Of a stretch of DNA of 64,000 nucleotides, positions 63,028-64,000 are shown piece after piece. Under the pieces are notes generated by a model, which was given only the letters and a program-made list of their open reading frames with translations, ran no database searches and was not told the DNA's origin. The translations under genes were made by a program, and so were the position numbers. The stretch comes from Desulfitobacterium dichloroeliminans LMG P-21439. Lineage in GTDB: Bacteria; Bacillota; Desulfitobacteriia; Desulfitobacteriales; Desulfitobacteriaceae. Numbering within the stretch: position 1 is the first letter of the stretch; each line of letters opens with the position of its first letter. The DNA lies in assembly GCF_000243135.2 (NCBI RefSeq), contig NC_019903.1, forward strand, positions 2,270,001 to 2,334,000. The letters are read 5' to 3'.

Positions 63028-64000
63028 CTAATTTTTATTTCCTCTTAACCTTGCCAATTTTTGCAGCATACCCTTTTTACTCTGGCGCCCAGTGCCCCCC
63101 AATAATGATGGACGTGAGATCATGGCCCAGAGTGGAAATCGCACCATACCGTCCTTTAAATCACCGAGATTGGAAGGAATAAGGGGGGAGAGGTATATAA
63201 TACCAAAGGAACGAATATTTCCCATATGTATAGAGAGCGCTAATAAGGAAATCAACCAACCAAACATGCCTAAAAACCCGGTGGCGATTAGAAAATATAA
63301 ACGCAAAAGTGACATTGAACTTGTGAGTGGCGGAATCAGAAAACCGGAAATGGCTGTCAGGGACACCACGATGACCATGGCCTGGCTGACAATGCCGGCC
63401 TGAACCGCTGCCTCACCTAGAACCAAGGCCCCCACAATACTGACAGCCTGCCCCACATTGCGCGGCATCCTCACCCCGGCCTCCCTGAGAATCTCATACA
63501 TAAGCCCCATCATTAAAGCTTCGATAATGACCGGAAAGGGTATTCCCTCACGCCCGGCGCTCATGTTAATCAATAAGCTGGTGGGTAGCATCTCTTGATG
63601 AAAGGATTGGATCGCTACATAGAAGGCTGGAAGCATGGTAGAGAAGTAGAAGCACAGATAGCGAATCAAACGAATAATCGATGTGTAGTAGGGACGGGAA
63701 TAATAATCCTCAGGGTTCTGGAAGGCCTCGACAAAAAGATAGGGCACAGTTAAGGCAAAGGGTGTCCCATCCACTAATACCCCTACTCGCCCTTCTAAAA
63801 GTTTGGCCGCCAACTTATCCGGTTTCTCGGTATTGCCCACAGTCGGGAAGATGGATTGGGGAGTATCCTCGATTAATTGCTCGATATAGCCGCTTTCCAA
63901 AATTGCATCAATATCAATGGACTTGAGCCGACTTTTTAATTCCACAACAAGCTTAGGATTGGCCAAACCCTCGATGTAAGCAATATTGATTTGGGTTTTT
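63028..64000 (-). CDS. GerA-family spore germination protein, partial
   Basis: The A subunit of a germinant receptor. The visible part, at least 324 codons, is open to the window edge and its start lies outside; a TTG at 63966 is internal. It has EGRVGVLVDGTPFALTVPYLFVEAFQNPEDYY, PVIIEALMMGLMYEILREAG and several helices up to the basic tail GTGRQSKKGMLQKLARLRG. GerC follows 22 bases later. Confidence 0.93.
   Translation of the reverse strand, partial: KTQINIAYIEGLANPKLVVELKSRLKSIDIDAILESGYIEQLIEDTPQSIFPTVGNTEKPDKLAAKLLEGRVGVLVDGTPFALTVPYLFVEAFQNPEDYYSRPYYTSIIRLIRYLCFYFSTMLPAFYVAIQSFHQEMLPTSLLINMSAGREGIPFPVIIEALMMGLMYEILREAGVRMPRNVGQAVSIVGALVLGEAAVQAGIVSQAMVIVVSLTAISGFLIPPLTSSMSLLRLYFLIATGFLGMFGWLISLLALSIHMGNIRSFGIIYLSPLIPSNLGDLKDGMVRFPLWAMISRPSLLGGTGRQSKKGMLQKLARLRGNKN

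Noticed and set aside
1-64000. CRISPR arrays, tRNA or rRNA genes
   Set aside because: No regularly spaced repeats beyond the four-unit 12-bp array and the IS21-like words, and no cloverleaf or rRNA motif was recognised by eye on either strand.

Overview
The window (about 45% G+C by eye, no rRNA or tRNA seen) looks like chromosome of an endospore-forming, strictly anaerobic, respiring Firmicute, most like Desulfitobacterium or its close relative Desulfosporosinus. The grounds are spore genes (alpha/beta SASP, GerA/GerC germinant receptor, Cse60-like and CotD-like proteins), many Fe-S redox enzymes, a periplasmic [NiFe] hydrogenase operon with a Tat-exported split-Soret-type diheme cytochrome, two lactate oxidation systems (a fused D-lactate dehydrogenase and LutABC), an Fnr-type regulator and a cobalamin riboswitch with a BtuFCD importer. 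The genus is inferred from gene content only.

Layout. 1-6.4 kb (mostly minus strand): end fragment of a HesB/IscA-like protein, a 503-aa IMP dehydrogenase strikingly like the Tritrichomonas foetus enzyme, a UPF0178/HD-hydrolase pair, queC with a queuosine-precursor transporter, a 50-aa small gene and an ABC-F ATPase. 6.6-18 kb: pepT, an unrecognised protein with an HxxxH motif, an MFS exporter, the D-lactate dehydrogenase fusion, a tandem BFD-like [2Fe-2S] protein, htpG, rmuC, a YisL-like protein and a Crp/Fnr regulator. 18.9-20.4 kb: an IS1380-type element whose transposase is frameshifted. 20.4-28.5 kb: RND pump, adaptor and TetR regulator with a 40-bp operator-like palindrome, then topB. 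28.6-38.8 kb: housekeeping and small genes, including an aspartokinase of the Ask_Ect type, a His/Gln-rich coat-like protein, a multi-cluster ferredoxin, AlkA-type glycosylase, HAD phosphatase and UbiB/phasin-like pair.

38.9-42.1 kb: cobalamin riboswitch plus btuFCD. 42-46.4 kb: NlpC/P60 peptidase, prfC, YbjN, SASP and two small genes. 46.4-49.3 kb: lutABC. 50.3-53.8 kb: hydrogenase operon (small subunit, large subunit, cytochrome). 54.2-59.9 kb: DUF4363/DUF421, a two-gene UxaA-type dehydratase, htpX and a CNNM/CorC-like transporter. 60.0-61.7 kb: a ParM-like actin with a ParR-like partner, here between ordinary chromosomal genes. 61.8 kb to the end: GerC and a GerA gene cut by the window edge.

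How the parts may work together (inference): D- and L-lactate oxidation and H2 oxidation feed electrons to an anaerobic respiratory chain; the Fnr-type regulator could tune these. Corrinoid uptake fits an organism with corrinoid enzymes such as reductive dehalogenases or methyltransferases, none of which lies in this window. The items that most deserve follow-up are the ParM/ParR-like module with a three-times-repeated motif in its partner, the T. foetus-type IMPDH, the hydrogenase operon whose third gene is a split-Soret cytochrome rather than a membrane cytochrome b, and the unrecognised gene at 8.1-8.9 kb.
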